Translations under genes and position numbers: made by a program
DNA from: Myxococcales bacterium
Lineage (GTDB): Bacteria; Myxococcota_A; Polyangia; Nannocystales; Nannocystaceae
Reading direction: 5' to 3'
Length of the DNA: 64,000 nt
Assembly: GCA_020633335.1 (NCBI GenBank)
Contig: JACKDU010000002.1
Span: 682,001-746,000, forward strand
In this document: positions 8,925 through 21,500 of the stretch, piece by piece
How the letters are laid out: each line of letters opens with the position of its first letter
How positions within the stretch are numbered: position 1 is the stretch's first letter
The notes under the pieces: generated by a model
Told to the model about the DNA's origin: nothing
Databases searched by the model: none
What the model saw: the letters and a program-made list of their open reading frames with translations, nothing else

Positions 8925-9668
8925 ATGGCCGGAGCGCCCGAAAAGAAGCGCCCGAGGCGGGGCACCCTGAGCCAGCACTTCGGCGGGCGCCAGGACCCCT
9001 TCACCAGCGCGATCCTGGTCTTTCCCCTCTTCGTCACCTACCAGCTCGGGATCCTCAGCCAGGGCGGGCGCGGGCAGAACGGGGTCGACTTCGTCACCCG
9101 CTCGCTGATCGAGCTCTGCGAGCGCGATCTCGGCAACTACCTCCTCACCCTCGGCGGCCTCTGCCTCGCCTACCTGGCGATCCTCGTGATCCTCCGCCGC
9201 CGCGGCACCTTCTCGCCGCGGGCCTTCCTGCCGATGCTGGTCGAGGCGTCGTTCTACGCGGCGACGATGGGGACGCTGATCCTCTTCGTGATCCAGCGCT
9301 TCCTCGACATCGTCCCGCGCCTGGCGATCGCCAGCGCGCTCGCGCCCCTCGACGTCGTCGTCATCGCCGCCGGCGCCGGCCTCCACGAGGAGCTGATCTT
9401 CCGCCTGCTCGGCATGGGCGGGATCGGCTGGCTCCTCGCCGGGATCACCGGCCGCCGCCGGGCCTGGCTCGCCGCCCTGGTGATCTCGTCGCTGGTCTTC
9501 AGCCTCGCCCACCACGTCGGGCCGGCGGCCGAGGCCTTCACCTTCGACGCCTTCGTCTACCGCACCCTCGCCGGGGTCTTCTTCGCGATCGTCTACCAGC
9601 TCCGCGGCTTCGCGGTCGCGGCCTGGACCCACGCGCTCTACGACGTCTACGTCCTCAGCCTTGGCTAG
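8925..9668 (+). CDS. CPBP-family intramembrane glutamic endopeptidase
   Basis: This 247-residue protein with about six hydrophobic segments belongs to the CPBP (Abi) family related to Rce1 prenyl-protein proteases. The family motifs are present in order: GLHEELIFRLL (EExxxR), VFSLAHHVG (second motif with His) and WTHALYDVYV (third motif). The N-terminal ~25 residues are basic and cytosolic. The stop codon shares a CTAG tetranucleotide (9665-9668) with the convergent M16 gene. The substrate is unknown. Confidence 0.88.
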   Translation: MAGAPEKKRPRRGTLSQHFGGRQDPFTSAILVFPLFVTYQLGILSQGGRGQNGVDFVTRSLIELCERDLGNYLLTLGGLCLAYLAILVILRRRGTFSPRAFLPMLVEASFYAATMGTLILFVIQRFLDIVPRLAIASALAPLDVVVIAAGAGLHEELIFRLLGMGGIGWLLAGITGRRRAWLAALVISSLVFSLAHHVGPAAEAFTFDAFVYRTLAGVFFAIVYQLRGFAVAAWTHALYDVYVLSLG

Positions 9669-12268
9669 CGCGAGCGGCGCTTTGGGCTGGTCACCAGCGA
9701 GAGCGCCCGCCGCTTCGGGACGATGATCGCCTGCGCGAGCTCGAGCACCGCGGCCGCGTCGACCGCCTCGATCCGCTCGACGTAGCCGCGGTAGCGGGTC
9801 GGCGAGAGGCCGCGGGCGACGTCGAAGGCGACCTCGTTGGCGATCCGCGAGCGCCGCTGGAGGCCGATCTGATGCTGTCCGCAGAGCCAGGCCTTGGCCC
9901 GCGCGAGCGAGGCCGCGTCGACCGCCTCGTCGACGATCCGATCGAGGTGGCGGTCGATCGCCGCCAGCGCGCGATCGAGCTTGTCTTGGCTGGTCGCCGC
10001 GTAGACCGCGAAGTGGCCGCCGCCGACGCTCTCGGAGGAGTGGGCGTCGACGTGGTAGACGAGCCCCTCCTCCTCGCGGAGGGCGAGGAAGAGGCGCCCC
10101 GACTGGCCGCCGAGGACCGTGCAGAGCACCTCCATCGCCGGCGTCCGCGGGTCGTCGAGGACCAGGCCGGGGTAGCCGATCGCCAGGTGGGCCTGCTCGC
10201 GCTCGCGGTGGAGCGTGCGCCGGCGCGGCCGGGTGAGCGCCTTCGGCCGGGCGATCCGCCGGGCGCGGCGGGCGGCCGGGGCGTCGAGATCGGCGAGACG
10301 GGCGCTGAGGGCGGCGACGAGCGCGTCGACGTCGACGTCGCCGACGATCGCCAGGACCGCCTCGCCGATCGGGTAGCCACGCCGCCAGGCGCCCTGGAGC
10401 GCGCGCGAGTGGAGCCCGCGGACGCCCTTCGGCGTCCCGCGGAGGGGCCGGGCGCCGGGGTGCTCGCCGTAGAGGAGCTCGCGGAGCCCCCGGAGGGCGA
10501 CCGAGCCGAGGTCGTCATCGGCGGCCGCGAGCTCCTCGAGGGCGACCCGGCGCTCCTCGGCGACCTCGTCCTCGGGGAAGGTCGGCGTCAGCGCGCACTC
10601 GATCATGTGATCGAGGACCTCGGGGAAGTGGCGGGCGATCGCCTCGCCGTGGAGGCCCATCGAGCTCCGGCCGGCGAAGCCGCTGAGCGACGCGGCGACC
10701 CCCTCGATCGCCCGGCTGAGGTCGTCGCCGCCCAGGCGCTGGTTGCCGCGGGTGAGGGTCGCCGCGGTCAGCGACGCGAGGCCCGCCTGCGCCGCCGGCT
10801 CGCTCCCCTGCCCGCCCAGCCAAGCGAGCCAGCCGGCGCAGATCGGCACCCCGTGATCCGGGAGGATCCGCACCCGCAGGCCGCACTCGAGATCGACGGC
10901 GAGGACCCCCTCCTCCGCGTGGAGCTTCCGCTTCCGGCCGGTGGCCCGTCCGGTCGCGGCAATTGCCGAACGGCAAGCGCGGGCCCCCGCGGCGTCGACC
11001 ATCTCCTCCGGCAAGGTCGCGGTGATCGCCGCCGCGTCGGCCGGCAACCAGGCGGCGACCGCCGCCTGGACCGTCTCGGGCGTGAGCGCGGCGAGCGCGC
11101 TGTAGTAGGCCTCCTCGCGCCCGGGATCGCCCGTAAGGCTGGCGTAGTACCCGATCACGTGGGCCTGCCCCTGGACGGTCTCGCGGCGGTAGACGAGATC
11201 GCTCTCGAGGACCGCCCGCGCCCGCGCGAGCTCCTCCCCGCCGATCGGCGCCGTCGCCAGGCGTCGGACCTGATCGAGGATCGCGGCGCTCGCGGCCGCC
11301 ACCTGGGCCGGGCCCGTCCGGGCGACGATCATCGCCGTCGACCCCTCGCGGCCGACGTCGAGGCTGGCGTGGACATCGGTGACGAGGTGGGCGCCGCGGC
11401 GGATCTCGCGGACCAGGCGCGAGGCGTCGCCGTGGCCGAGGACAACGGCCGCGACGTCGATCGCCGCGAGTTGCGGGTGCTCGAGGGGCGGCCCCCGCCA
11501 GCCGAGGAAGAGGTGGGCCTCGCGGATGTCATCGCGGCGGACCTGGACCCGGCGCTTGGCCGGCGGCGGCGCCTTGCCGGCCGCGATCGGCCGAGCCTCC
11601 GGCATCTTGCCGAGAATCGGCCGGGCCCGGGCGACCACCGCCTTCGGATCGACCGGGCCGACGACCACGAGGCTGAGGCGCTCGCCGGCGTAGACCCGGC
11701 GATGAAAGCCCCGGAGGACCTGCGCCGAGTGCGCGCGAACCTCACGGGTGAGGCCGAGCACCGGCCGCCCGTAGGCGTGCTCGCCGTGGATCGCGCTGAG
11801 GAGCGACTGGGCCGCCCGCTGGCCGGGCTCGTCGTCGTACTGCTTGATCTCCTCGACGACGACCTCGATCTCGCGCGTGACCTCCTCGCGGTCGAGCGCC
11901 GGCCGCAGCCCCGCCCAGAGGATCGCGTCGACCGCCTCCCCCCACGCCGGGGCCGGCACGGTCGCGTAGAGCACCGTCTCGTCGTGGCTGGTGAAGGCGT
12001 TGACGTCGCCCCCCAGGGCCTCGATCCGCAGGGCCAGGTCGCCCTCCGGACCGCCCTCGGCGAAGGGCTTGAAGAGGAGGTGCTCGAGGAGGTGGGCGCA
12101 GCCGTGCTCACGGGCGCGCTCGGCCGCGGTCCCGGCGGCGACCCAGAGCTGGATCGCCACGGGGGCGCCGGGGTCCAGGGCCGGAAGGCAGAGGACGCGG
12201 GCCCCGCCGGGGAGGCGGCGATGGACGAGGGAGGGAGAGCGCGGGCTGGACGGGCGGGGACGCGGCAC
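9665..12268 (-). CDS. M16-family zinc metallopeptidase, two fused halves
   Basis: This 867-residue protein resembles insulinase/PqqL-type peptidases. The N-terminal half has the inverted zinc motif HLLEH (His59, Glu62, His63 from this start) and the downstream glutamate cluster REIEVVVEEIKQYDDE (third ligand near Glu140). The C-terminal half has the same fold features (LAWLGGQGSEPAAQAGLA, LRGLRELLYGEHPG) but no HxxEH, so it is the usual inactive partner. The start is uncertain: GTG 12268 was chosen because a CATACT box (12302-12307, minus strand) lies upstream of it; GTG 12337 is the alternative. The longer frame to 12718 is antisense to the TPR gene. Periplasmic or cytosolic location is unclear. 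Confidence 0.88.
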   Translation of the reverse strand: MPRPRPSSPRSPSLVHRRLPGGARVLCLPALDPGAPVAIQLWVAAGTAAERAREHGCAHLLEHLLFKPFAEGGPEGDLALRIEALGGDVNAFTSHDETVLYATVPAPAWGEAVDAILWAGLRPALDREEVTREIEVVVEEIKQYDDEPGQRAAQSLLSAIHGEHAYGRPVLGLTREVRAHSAQVLRGFHRRVYAGERLSLVVVGPVDPKAVVARARPILGKMPEARPIAAGKAPPPAKRRVQVRRDDIREAHLFLGWRGPPLEHPQLAAIDVAAVVLGHGDASRLVREIRRGAHLVTDVHASLDVGREGSTAMIVARTGPAQVAAASAAILDQVRRLATAPIGGEELARARAVLESDLVYRRETVQGQAHVIGYYASLTGDPGREEAYYSALAALTPETVQAAVAAWLPADAAAITATLPEEMVDAAGARACRSAIAATGRATGRKRKLHAEEGVLAVDLECGLRVRILPDHGVPICAGWLAWLGGQGSEPAAQAGLASLTAATLTRGNQRLGGDDLSRAIEGVAASLSGFAGRSSMGLHGEAIARHFPEVLDHMIECALTPTFPEDEVAEERRVALEELAAADDDLGSVALRGLRELLYGEHPGARPLRGTPKGVRGLHSRALQGAWRRGYPIGEAVLAIVGDVDVDALVAALSARLADLDAPAARRARRIARPKALTRPRRRTLHREREQAHLAIGYPGLVLDDPRTPAMEVLCTVLGGQSGRLFLALREEEGLVYHVDAHSSESVGGGHFAVYAATSQDKLDRALAAIDRHLDRIVDEAVDAASLARAKAWLCGQHQIGLQRRSRIANEVAFDVARGLSPTRYRGYVERIEAVDAAAVLELAQAIIVPKRRALSLVTSPKRRSR

Positions 12269-12530
12269 GGGATCGGGGCCGCCGGGCGGCGGCGGGCCGG
12301 AAGTATGCCCGAGATCCGCGCGCGGCGCCCCCGCCACACGCCACCCCGCGCATTCGGCCGCGCACCTCCCCTGGCGTACGATCCCCGGCCACTGACGCCG
12401 CGGCCGGCCCGCCGGCAGGCGGATAATTTCCCACGATCGCAGACATCGGGCCGGCCGCGTGCGGTCACGGACATGGTACGGTCGCGCCGCTTGTTTTTGC
12501 GCCCCAGGGGCGCCAGGAGGAAGCTCGCCG

Positions 12531-15500
12531 ATGTCCGAGAGCGAAGCCGCGGCCGCATCCAACTCATCGTCGCTCGGCCTGCCGTGCCCCTTGCCGCCGG
12601 CCGCCCCGGACGAGCCGGCGGAGCTCGCGGCCTTCCGCGCCGGCCCGGTCCAGGACTCGACCTTCGTCAAGCTCCGCCGCCGCTTCCGCGAGGTCGAGGA
12701 CTGGCGCTCGCTGGCCACCCTCCTGGTGATCTACGCCGCCCACACGACCAACGCCGGCAAGGTCGCCGAGCTCTCCCAGCAGGCCTACGAGCTCTGGCTC
12801 GATCGCGTCCGCGATCCCGCGCAGGCCGCCCACGCGCTCGCCCGCGCGGTCCAGGCCGCCCCCGAGCACGAGCGCGGCGTCCAGCTCCTCTACAACCTCT
12901 ACAAGGACCTCGGTTGGCACCAGGAGCGGGTGATCCTCCTCCGCTGGCGGATCCGCGAGGCCGAGCGCGCCAACCCGGCCGCGGTCTCCGGGCTCCTCGT
13001 CGAGCTCGCCGGGATCCTCGAGGAGCACTTCATGGCGATCAAGGAGGCGATCGCGATCTACGAGCGCGCGCTCGCCCGTGATCGCCGGAGCCGCGCCGCC
13101 GCCGAGGGCCTGGTCCGCCTCTACCTCCACGCCTCCTCCTGGACCAAGGCCGCCGAGCTGATGACCGCCGAGCTCGCCCGCCTCGACCCCACCAGCGAGC
13201 GCGAGCGGATCGCCGAGCTCCACCTCCGCCTCGCCCGGATCGAGCACGAGGTCAACGACAACATCGCCGCCGCCGCCGTCCACCTCCAGTCGGCGCTCAA
13301 GGCGATGCCCGACAACGTCCGCGCCCTCCGGGCCTTCGGCGTCATGTACCTCGGCTCGGGCAAGGCGAGCGACGAGGGGATGGCCAAGGCCTCCGACATC
13401 TTCTTCCGCGCCGCCAAGCTGGCCAATCAGCAAGGTGATCGTCGGGAGGCGCTCAAGCTCCTCCGCCGCACCCTCACCCTCCGCCCCGACCACTATGACG
13501 CGGGGATGATGCTCGCCGAGCTCCTCTCGCAGGGGCAGCGCTGGACCGAGCTCGATGATCTCTACAGCCAGTGGCTGAACTACGTCGCCCCCGAGGACGC
13601 CTACTCGCTCTGGATGCAGCGGGGCGAGCTCCTCGAGACCCACCTCGCCCGCCGCGAGGACGCCCGGATCTGCTTCGAGGCCGCGACCCGCTACGAGGCC
13701 CCCGGCGGCCCCGCCTGGCAGCGCCTGGAGGAGCTCTACGCCGCCCTCGGCGACATGGAGGCGCTCGCCGGCCTCTTCGAGTCCTACGCCGAGCAGATGC
13801 CGGACTCGATGCCGATCGACAAGCTCCTCAAGGCGGCCGAGACCTACCGCGAGGAGCTCCACAACGACGAGCGCGCGTCCTTCTTCTTCTTCAAGGTGCT
13901 CGAGCGCGAGCCCTTCAACGCGGCCGCCTTCGAGGGCTACAAGGAGTACTGGCGGCGGAAGAACAAGTGGGCCCACCTCCGCGACCTGATCTTCTACCAG
14001 ATCGATCAGGCGACCTCCTACCGCGGCGCCGACAACCCGCTGCAGAACCCCTCCTTCGCCGAGGAGTTCGTCGAGCTCGCCGAGATCTGTGAGAAGCGCC
14101 TCGGCGACCTCGACGGGGCGCTCGACGCCTGGTCGCGCCTCCAGTCCTCCTACCCCAACGACTGGCGCCCCCGCGAGCAGATCGCCCGCCTCGACAAGCG
14201 GATCCGGATGCTCGACTCGATGATCAACACCCAGGAGACCGAGCTCCACCGGGCCCACGAGCCCGAGAAGCGCCTCGCCCTCCTCCGCCGCCTCACCCAG
14301 GCCTACCGCGAGCGCACCCTCGATCCGGCGCGGGCGATCGATCACCTCCACGAGCTCCTCACCCTCGACCCCGACAACAGCCAGGCCGAGGCCGCGCTCG
14401 CCGATCTCTACGGCCAGGTCGGCGACCACCAGGGGCTCATCGCCATCCTCCGCCAGAACTTCGAGGCCGCCCGCCGGCCGGCCCAGCAGATGCAGCTCCT
14501 GCGGCAGATGGCCGCCCTCTGGCACGACGACCTCCAGCAGCACGACGACGCGATCTGGGCCTGCGAGCAGCTCCTCTCCTACAAGAACGACGACCTCGAG
14601 GCGATCCACCGCCTCGAGAACCTCTTCTTCGAGACCGGCCGCTACGACGCCCTCTACTCCGCCCTCGAGCGCGAGCTGGCGATCACCGCGGATCCCAAGG
14701 CCAAGGCCCGCCTCCTCCGGCGGATGGGCAACATCGCCGAGACCCGCCTCGCCGACAACCGCAAGGCCGCCAGGGTCTACGCCGACCTCCTCGCGGTCGA
14801 CCCCCACAACCTCGAGATCATCGACAAGATGGCGGCGATCTACGAGACCACCGGCCGCTTCGACGACCTCGCCACCCTCCTCGGCAAGGCGGCCGCCTCG
14901 GCCAAGACCCCGCCGATCCGCCAGCTCGACTACCTCATGCGCCTCGGCCACGTCGCCGAGGGGATGCTCGGCGACCCCGACCTCGCCTGCTCGGCCTTCG
15001 AACGGGTCCTCCGGATCCACCGCGACCACCGCGCGGCCGTCGAGGCGCTCACCCGCCTCTACCGGACGATCTCGTCGTGGCACGGCCTCGCGGCGATGCT
15101 CGGCAACCTCCAGGAGCTCGTCGACACCGACGAGGAGGTGCTCCAGCTCGGCCTCGAGCGGGCCGAGATCCTCGCCGACAACCTCGACAACGCGAGCGCG
15201 GCCGCCCGCGTGCTCGAGCAGCTGGACGCGACGATCGCCCCCGGCCACCCCGAGATCAGCCAGCGCCTGACCAGCTACTACGCGCGCTCCGGCGACCACC
15301 GCAAGGCGATCCGCCACGCCGAGGTGCTCCTCCTCGCCGCCCGCGGCCGCGCCGATCGCCGCCGCCTCTACGAGGCGATCGCCTCCTCGTGGATCGCCCT
15401 CGGCGAGACCAAGAATGGCCTCGCCGCCTTCGATCGCTACGTCAAGGAGTCGGGCAACGAGCCCGAGGCGCTGCGGGTCCAGGCCGACCTCCAGGAGCAG

Positions 15501-18500
15501 GCCGGCGACCACGCCGGCGCGGTCGCGACCCTCGATCGCTACCTGAGCCTCCTCCGCGATCCGAGCGCCCAGGTCGCCACCCTCGAGCGGATGGCCGAGA
15601 TCTCGGAGAAGCACCAGGGCCACCACAAGCGGGCGATCGCCCTCCTCGGCAAGGCCCTCGGGATCGCCCCCGGCCACAGCGGCGTCCGCGAGAAGCTCGA
15701 GGCGATCGCCGCCCGCCATGGGATGTGGAAGGACCTCCTCCACGCCTACGGCGAGCGCTTCAACGAGATGAGCCAGCGCTCCGACATCCGCGGGCAGATC
15801 GAGATGTGCCTCGGCGCCTCGAAGACCGCGGAGGAGCAGATCGGCGACTACGACCTCGCCTTCGCCTGGGCCAAGAAGGCCTACTTCGTCGCCCTCGAGG
15901 CCGGCCGCGAGTCCCGCGAGGCCCGCGAGCCGCGCGAGCGGATCCACGCGCTGGCCGAGGGCCGCGGCCTCTGGGCCCAGCTCCTCGCGGTCTACGAGCA
16001 GGAGCTCAAGCTGCTCTCGGGGCCAGCCGGCGACCTCGCCGGCCTCGAGCTCCTCCTCGCCGCCGCCGACATCGCCCGCGACCGCCTGAATGAGCCCGAG
16101 AAGGCGATCGCCTTCCTCCAGCGGGCCTACGCGCTGCGCCCCGAGGACATCGACCTCGCCAAGCAGATCGAGGCGCTGGCCGAGAAGCACGAGCTCTGGC
16201 CCGCGCTCATCGCCTTCCACGAGTCCAACCTCGGCCGCTCCGAGAGCAGCCTCGCGCAATTCGAGGCCCACCTCGGGATCGCCCGCCTCCTCGAGCGCAA
16301 GCTCGGCGACGCCAAGGGGGCCGCCCGCCGCCTCCGCACCGCCTGGGAGCAGATCTACGCCGACGATCGCTCGATGGCCGAGGAGGCGCTCGACCTCACG
16401 GTCTCGCTCTGCGAGCGCGCCGGCCTCTGGGCCGAGCTCAGCGACCTCCGCCAGGCCGCCGCCTCCCGCCTCTTCGATCGCAAGGCGATCCCCGAGGGCC
16501 TCAATAGCCTCCGCGAGGCCGCGCGGATCGCCGACGAGCGCTGCGGCGATCCGGTCGCCGCCCTCCGGATCCTCCGCGGCGGCCTCCCCTACGATCGCCA
16601 GGGGGCCGCCCTCTTCGAGCCCCTGCGGGCGCTCGCCGCCAAGGTCGACGGGCAGCGGGCGGCCGGCGAGCCGCGCCTCGGCTCGCTCACCCTCCTGGGC
16701 GCGCTCCAGGAGCTCTGCCGCCAGGCCGACGACGCCGCCGCCAAGGTCGGCTGGCTCAAGGAGCGGGCGTCGATCCGCGAGCGCGACCTCGAGGACCGCA
16801 AGGGGGCGATGGCCGAGTGGCTGCGGATCCTCGGGCTCCAGCCGAGCTCCGAGGAGGCCCGCTTCGAGCTCGAGCGCCTCGCCGAGGCCGGCAACCTCTG
16901 GGATCTCATGCTCCTGGTCCCCGCCTGGGAGATCCAGCAGATGCGGGCCCACCGGCGCCCCGGCCAGCCGCCGACGCCCAAGCACTACGAGCAGGAGGTC
17001 GCCCTCTGGGGGCGGATCTCCGAGCTCTACGCCGACTACCTCGCCCGCCCCGAATATGCCCTTCGGGCCAGCCTCTGCGCGTGGCGGCTGCGGCCGACCC
17101 TGCCGCCGGCCGACGGCGATCTCGGGCCGATCCACGGATCGATCTGGCACCTCGCGTCGATCACCGGGACCTACACCACCCCGCCGCCGCCCCGCGATCC
17201 CCTCCTCTGGCCCAAGGTCGACGCCCCGGAGATCGGCGACGACGCGCTCTGGCGCCGCCTCGGCCTCCACCCGCTGACCCTGCGCGCGCGCGAGGATCGC
17301 TCGAAGGCGGCCCAGACCCCGTCGACGACGATCGTCGACTTCTCGGAGATCGAGACCGTCGACGAGCCGCCCCCCGAGATCACCGGCGTCGTCGACTTCT
17401 CCGAGATCTCCGAGATCGATCCGCTCGACGAGGTCGTCCCCGAGATCACCGGCGTCGTCGACATCTCCGAGGTCGAGAGCGTCGACGAGCCGCCCCCGGA
17501 GATCACCGGCGTGATCGACGTGACCGACGTCTCCGACGTCGTCGAGCTCTCGGAGATCGAGCCCCTCGACGAGATCGACGACGACCTCGACGGGCCGATC
17601 ACCCTCGACCTCGCGCCGGACGATCCCGAGCTCCTCGAGCTCCGGGCGGCGGCGATCCGCGACGCCGACGCGCCCCTCGCCCGCACCGGCGCCCCGCCGC
17701 CCCGCCCCGGGAGCGCGCCTGCGCGCAGCGCGCCGCCCCCGCGACCCGGGAGCCGCCCCCACCGCGCAGGCCCGCCGCGCCCGCCGAGCGCCCCCCACAG
17801 CGCCCCTCCGCGGCCCCCGAGCGCCCCCCCAGCGCCCCCTCCGCGGCCCCCGAGCGCCCCCCACCGGGCGGCCCCGCCGCGCCCGCCCGCTCGCGGCGCC
17901 GGGGTCACGCCGACCCCCGCGCCGACCCTGCCGGCGCTCACCGCCGGCCTCCCGGCGATCCCCAGCCTCGGCGAGCCGGTGCTGCCGACGCGCCCGGCGG
18001 TCACCAGCGCCTGGGGTGAGATCGCGGCCGCCTACCGCGAGGTCCAGACCCCCGGCAAGCCCGAGCGCGTCGAGCTCGGCATGGTCCTCGCCCGCCTCCT
18101 CGATCAGGGGGCCGGCGACACCGAGGGCGCCTTCGCCGAGCTCGAGCAGGCGCTGGTGATCCTCCCTGATCACGCCGGCGCCCTCGCGGCCCTCGACGAT
18201 CTGGCGGCCCGCCACGACGCGGGCGCCCGCCAGATCGCCGCCTACGAGCACCTCGTCGGCGAGGTCACCCTCCCCGAGCACCTCGTCGCCTACTCGCTCC
18301 GCCTCGCCGCCCTCCACCACCAGGCCGGCAACCTCGAGCGGGCGGAGGCGTGCTACCGCAACGTCCTCGGCGTCCTGCCCCAGCACGAGGCGGCGCTCGA
18401 GGCCCTCGCGGCGATCTACGACGCCGCCGGCCGCGACCGCGAGTACGTCGAGATCCGCAGCCGCCTCGTCGACCTGCAGGCGCCCAGCGCCCCGCCGGCC

Positions 18501-21500
18501 GAGCGCGAGGCGATGATCCGCGGCCTCGTCCGCGACCTCGACCAGCGCCTCCATCGCCTCGTCGACGCGACCCGCCGCCTCGAGGCCCTCGCCCGCGAGC
18601 TCCCCGAGCGGGTCGACATCCAGGAGGATCTCGCCGATCTCCTCGCCCGCCAGCAGGAGTGGGCGGCCGCGGCCGCGGTCCTCGAGGCCGCCCTCCAGAG
18701 CCCGGCGGCGAGCGGCGACGCCCGCCTGCGGATCCTCGCCCGCCTGGCGACCCTCGAGGAGACCCACCTCGGGGCCGCGAACGCGGCGATCGGCCGCTGG
18801 CAGGCGATCCTCAGCGCCCGCGCCGGCGACCCCGAGGCCCTCTCGCACCTCCAGGAGCTCTACCTCGCCGCCCGCCGCTGGGCCGAGCTCGTCGAGATCC
18901 TCGATCGCCGCCTCGCCGGCCTCTGGGAGGACGACCACGAGGCCCGGATCGCGATCCTCGTGGTCAAGGCCCAGGCCCTCCAGGAGGGCTTCGGCGACGA
19001 GGCCGGGGCGACCGAGATCCTCGAGGCCCTGACCGCCCAGGACCCCGAGAACGACGCGGTGATCCTCGGCCTCAGCCGCCTCTACCGCCGCGGCGGTCGG
19101 GTCCAGGAGGGCGTCGAGGTCCTCCGTCAGCGCCTCGCCCAGCTCCCGCCCGAGGCCCTCGACGCCCGCGCGACCCTGACCCTCGCGCTCGCGTCGATCC
19201 TCGCCGACGAGCTCGGCGAGCCGGCGGAGGCGATGGCGGTGATCGAGGAGATCCTCGCCGAGCACCCGAGCGATCCCGCGCTCCTCCAGGAGCGCGCCCG
19301 CCTCGCGCGGATCCTCGGTGACGTCCCGGTCCTGGTCGACGCCCTCGGCAACCTCGGCGAGCCCGCCGGGCTCCTCGAGGCCGCCGACCTCGCGCGCCAC
19401 CGCCTCGGCGACGCCGAGTGGGCGGCCCGCCTCTACACCGCGGTGATCGCCGCCGCCGACAAGCAGGGCCTCGAGCCGGCGGCCGCCGCCCGCCTCTCGG
19501 CGGCGATCGAGGGGCTCGTCCACCTCCGGATCGCCGCCGGCGATCGGGCGGGCGCCGACGCGCTGATCCACGAGCACGTCTCGGCGATCCCGGGCCCGGC
19601 GCTGCGGGCCAAGATCCACACCGAGCTCGGCCGCGCGCTCTGGCGGACCACCGGCGACCTCGACCTCGCGCGCGCCCGCTTCACCGCCGCGCTCATCGAG
19701 GACTCCGACTACGCGGTCGCCCGCCTCCGCCTCGGCGAGGTCCTGATGCTCGCTGGTCGCCTCGAGGAGGCCGAGCCGGTCCTCGAGGAGGCGGTCGAGG
19801 CCCACATCCTCACCCGCGATCACCAGCACCTCGCCCACGGGCTCCTCCTCCTCGCCCAGCTCTTCGAGGACACCGATCGCTCGTCGGACGCCTACCGCCG
19901 GCTCTCGTCGGCGCTCCGCCAGGACCCCGAGAACCTCTCGATCCGCGCGGCGATCGTCCGCAACCGCCACCGCGCCGGCCGCTGGAAGGAGGCGATCGCC
20001 GCCCTCGAGAGCGCCGACGCGGTCGTCGCCGAGGGCAAGGTGCTGAGCCGGAGCGATCGCCAGAGCCTGCGGACGATGCTGGTCCTCGCCGCCGACTCGG
20101 CCGCCCACCTCGGCGATCCCGATCAGGAGCTCGCGCTCCTCGAGCGGGCGGTCCAGGCCGACCCGGAGGATCAGGAGACCCTCGGCCGCCTGGTCGAGCT
20201 CGCCCGCGCCCGCGGGCTGGTCGACCGCCAGGCCCGCTTCACCGCCGCGCGCGCGGCCGCGGTCGCCGATCCGGTCGAGCGCGGCCGCCTCCTCATCGAG
20301 GCCGGCATGCTCGCCGCCGGCGCGGCCGCGGCGATCGAGGAGCGGGAGGACGAGGCCCCGCTCAGCGCCGACGAGCGCGCCAAGATCATCAGCCTCCGCG
20401 ACGAGGCCTACGAGTTCCTCCGCGGCGGCCTCCACCTGGTGATCGATCACCCGACGCCGGTGGTCGAGCGCCGCCACCTCGAGGTCGCCTTCTGGGTGTC
20501 GGCGACCCGCGACACCGACACCGCGCTCGGCTGCTTGGAGCGCCTCCTCCTCCGCGACGACCTCCGCGCCCACACCCGCCTGGAGCTCCTCCTCGAGGGC
20601 GTCCGCCTCACCCTGGCGCGGGCCGGCGAGGGCGACATCCAGCGGGCCTACCGCTACGCCCACGGCGCCTGCGAGGGCTTCCCCGAGCGGGCGGCGCCGA
20701 TCTCCGCGATGTTCGACGTCCTCCAGGCCTACGGCGGCCACGAGTCGCAGGAGAACATCGAGCGCCTGGTCCTCGGCTTCTTCAACCGCCAGGGGCTGCG
20801 CTCGGCCAAGGGCGGCGCCGAGGACGGGGAGCGCTCCGCCCTCCTGATCCGCCTCGCCGACACCCAGACCGCGCACCCCGGCCGGGCGATCCGCCTCCTC
20901 GAGAAGGCGGCGACCCTCGACGCCCGCGGCCTCGGGGTCCAGGAGCGGCGCCACCTCACCCAGCTCTACCTCGCCGCCGGCGCCGACGCGGGGCGGATCC
21001 GCCGGAACTACGAGGCGATCCTCGAGCTCGAGCCCACCGACCTCGTCAACGTCCGGGCGCTCGCCCACCTCTGCCACCAGAGCGGCGACCTCGATCAGGC
21101 CCACGCCCTCGCCGAGCTCCTCACCCTCCTCGATCCCGAGGACCAGGACGCCGCCGACTTCCTCGCGGCCTACGACCAGCGCCTCGGCGAGCGCGGCGAC
21201 TTCGACATCCAGTCGATCCAGGATCCGCCGCCGGCGAGCGGCGGGGTGATCGAGGCGATGTCGCAGCTCTGGCGGGGCGGCGCGGCGATCCTCTGCGCCA
21301 AGCTCCCGCGCCTCGACGTCACCGAGGGGGCGATGATCCGCGAGAGCGAGGAGGGCTTCTACGGGATCTGGAGCGACACCCGCGCGCGGATCGGCGCCCC
21401 GCCCTACCCCCTGGTCGACGCCGCCGCGGTCGCGGCCGAGGTCTCCGGCGGCTGGCTGATCCCCCACTGCCAGTACCCGCCGGTGATGGTCGTCGGCCCG

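Noticed and set aside
9872..13081. A 1069-residue plus-strand frame over the M16 gene
   Set aside because: It overlaps a clear M16 peptidase on the minus strand and the start of the TPR gene in another frame, and shows no family motif.
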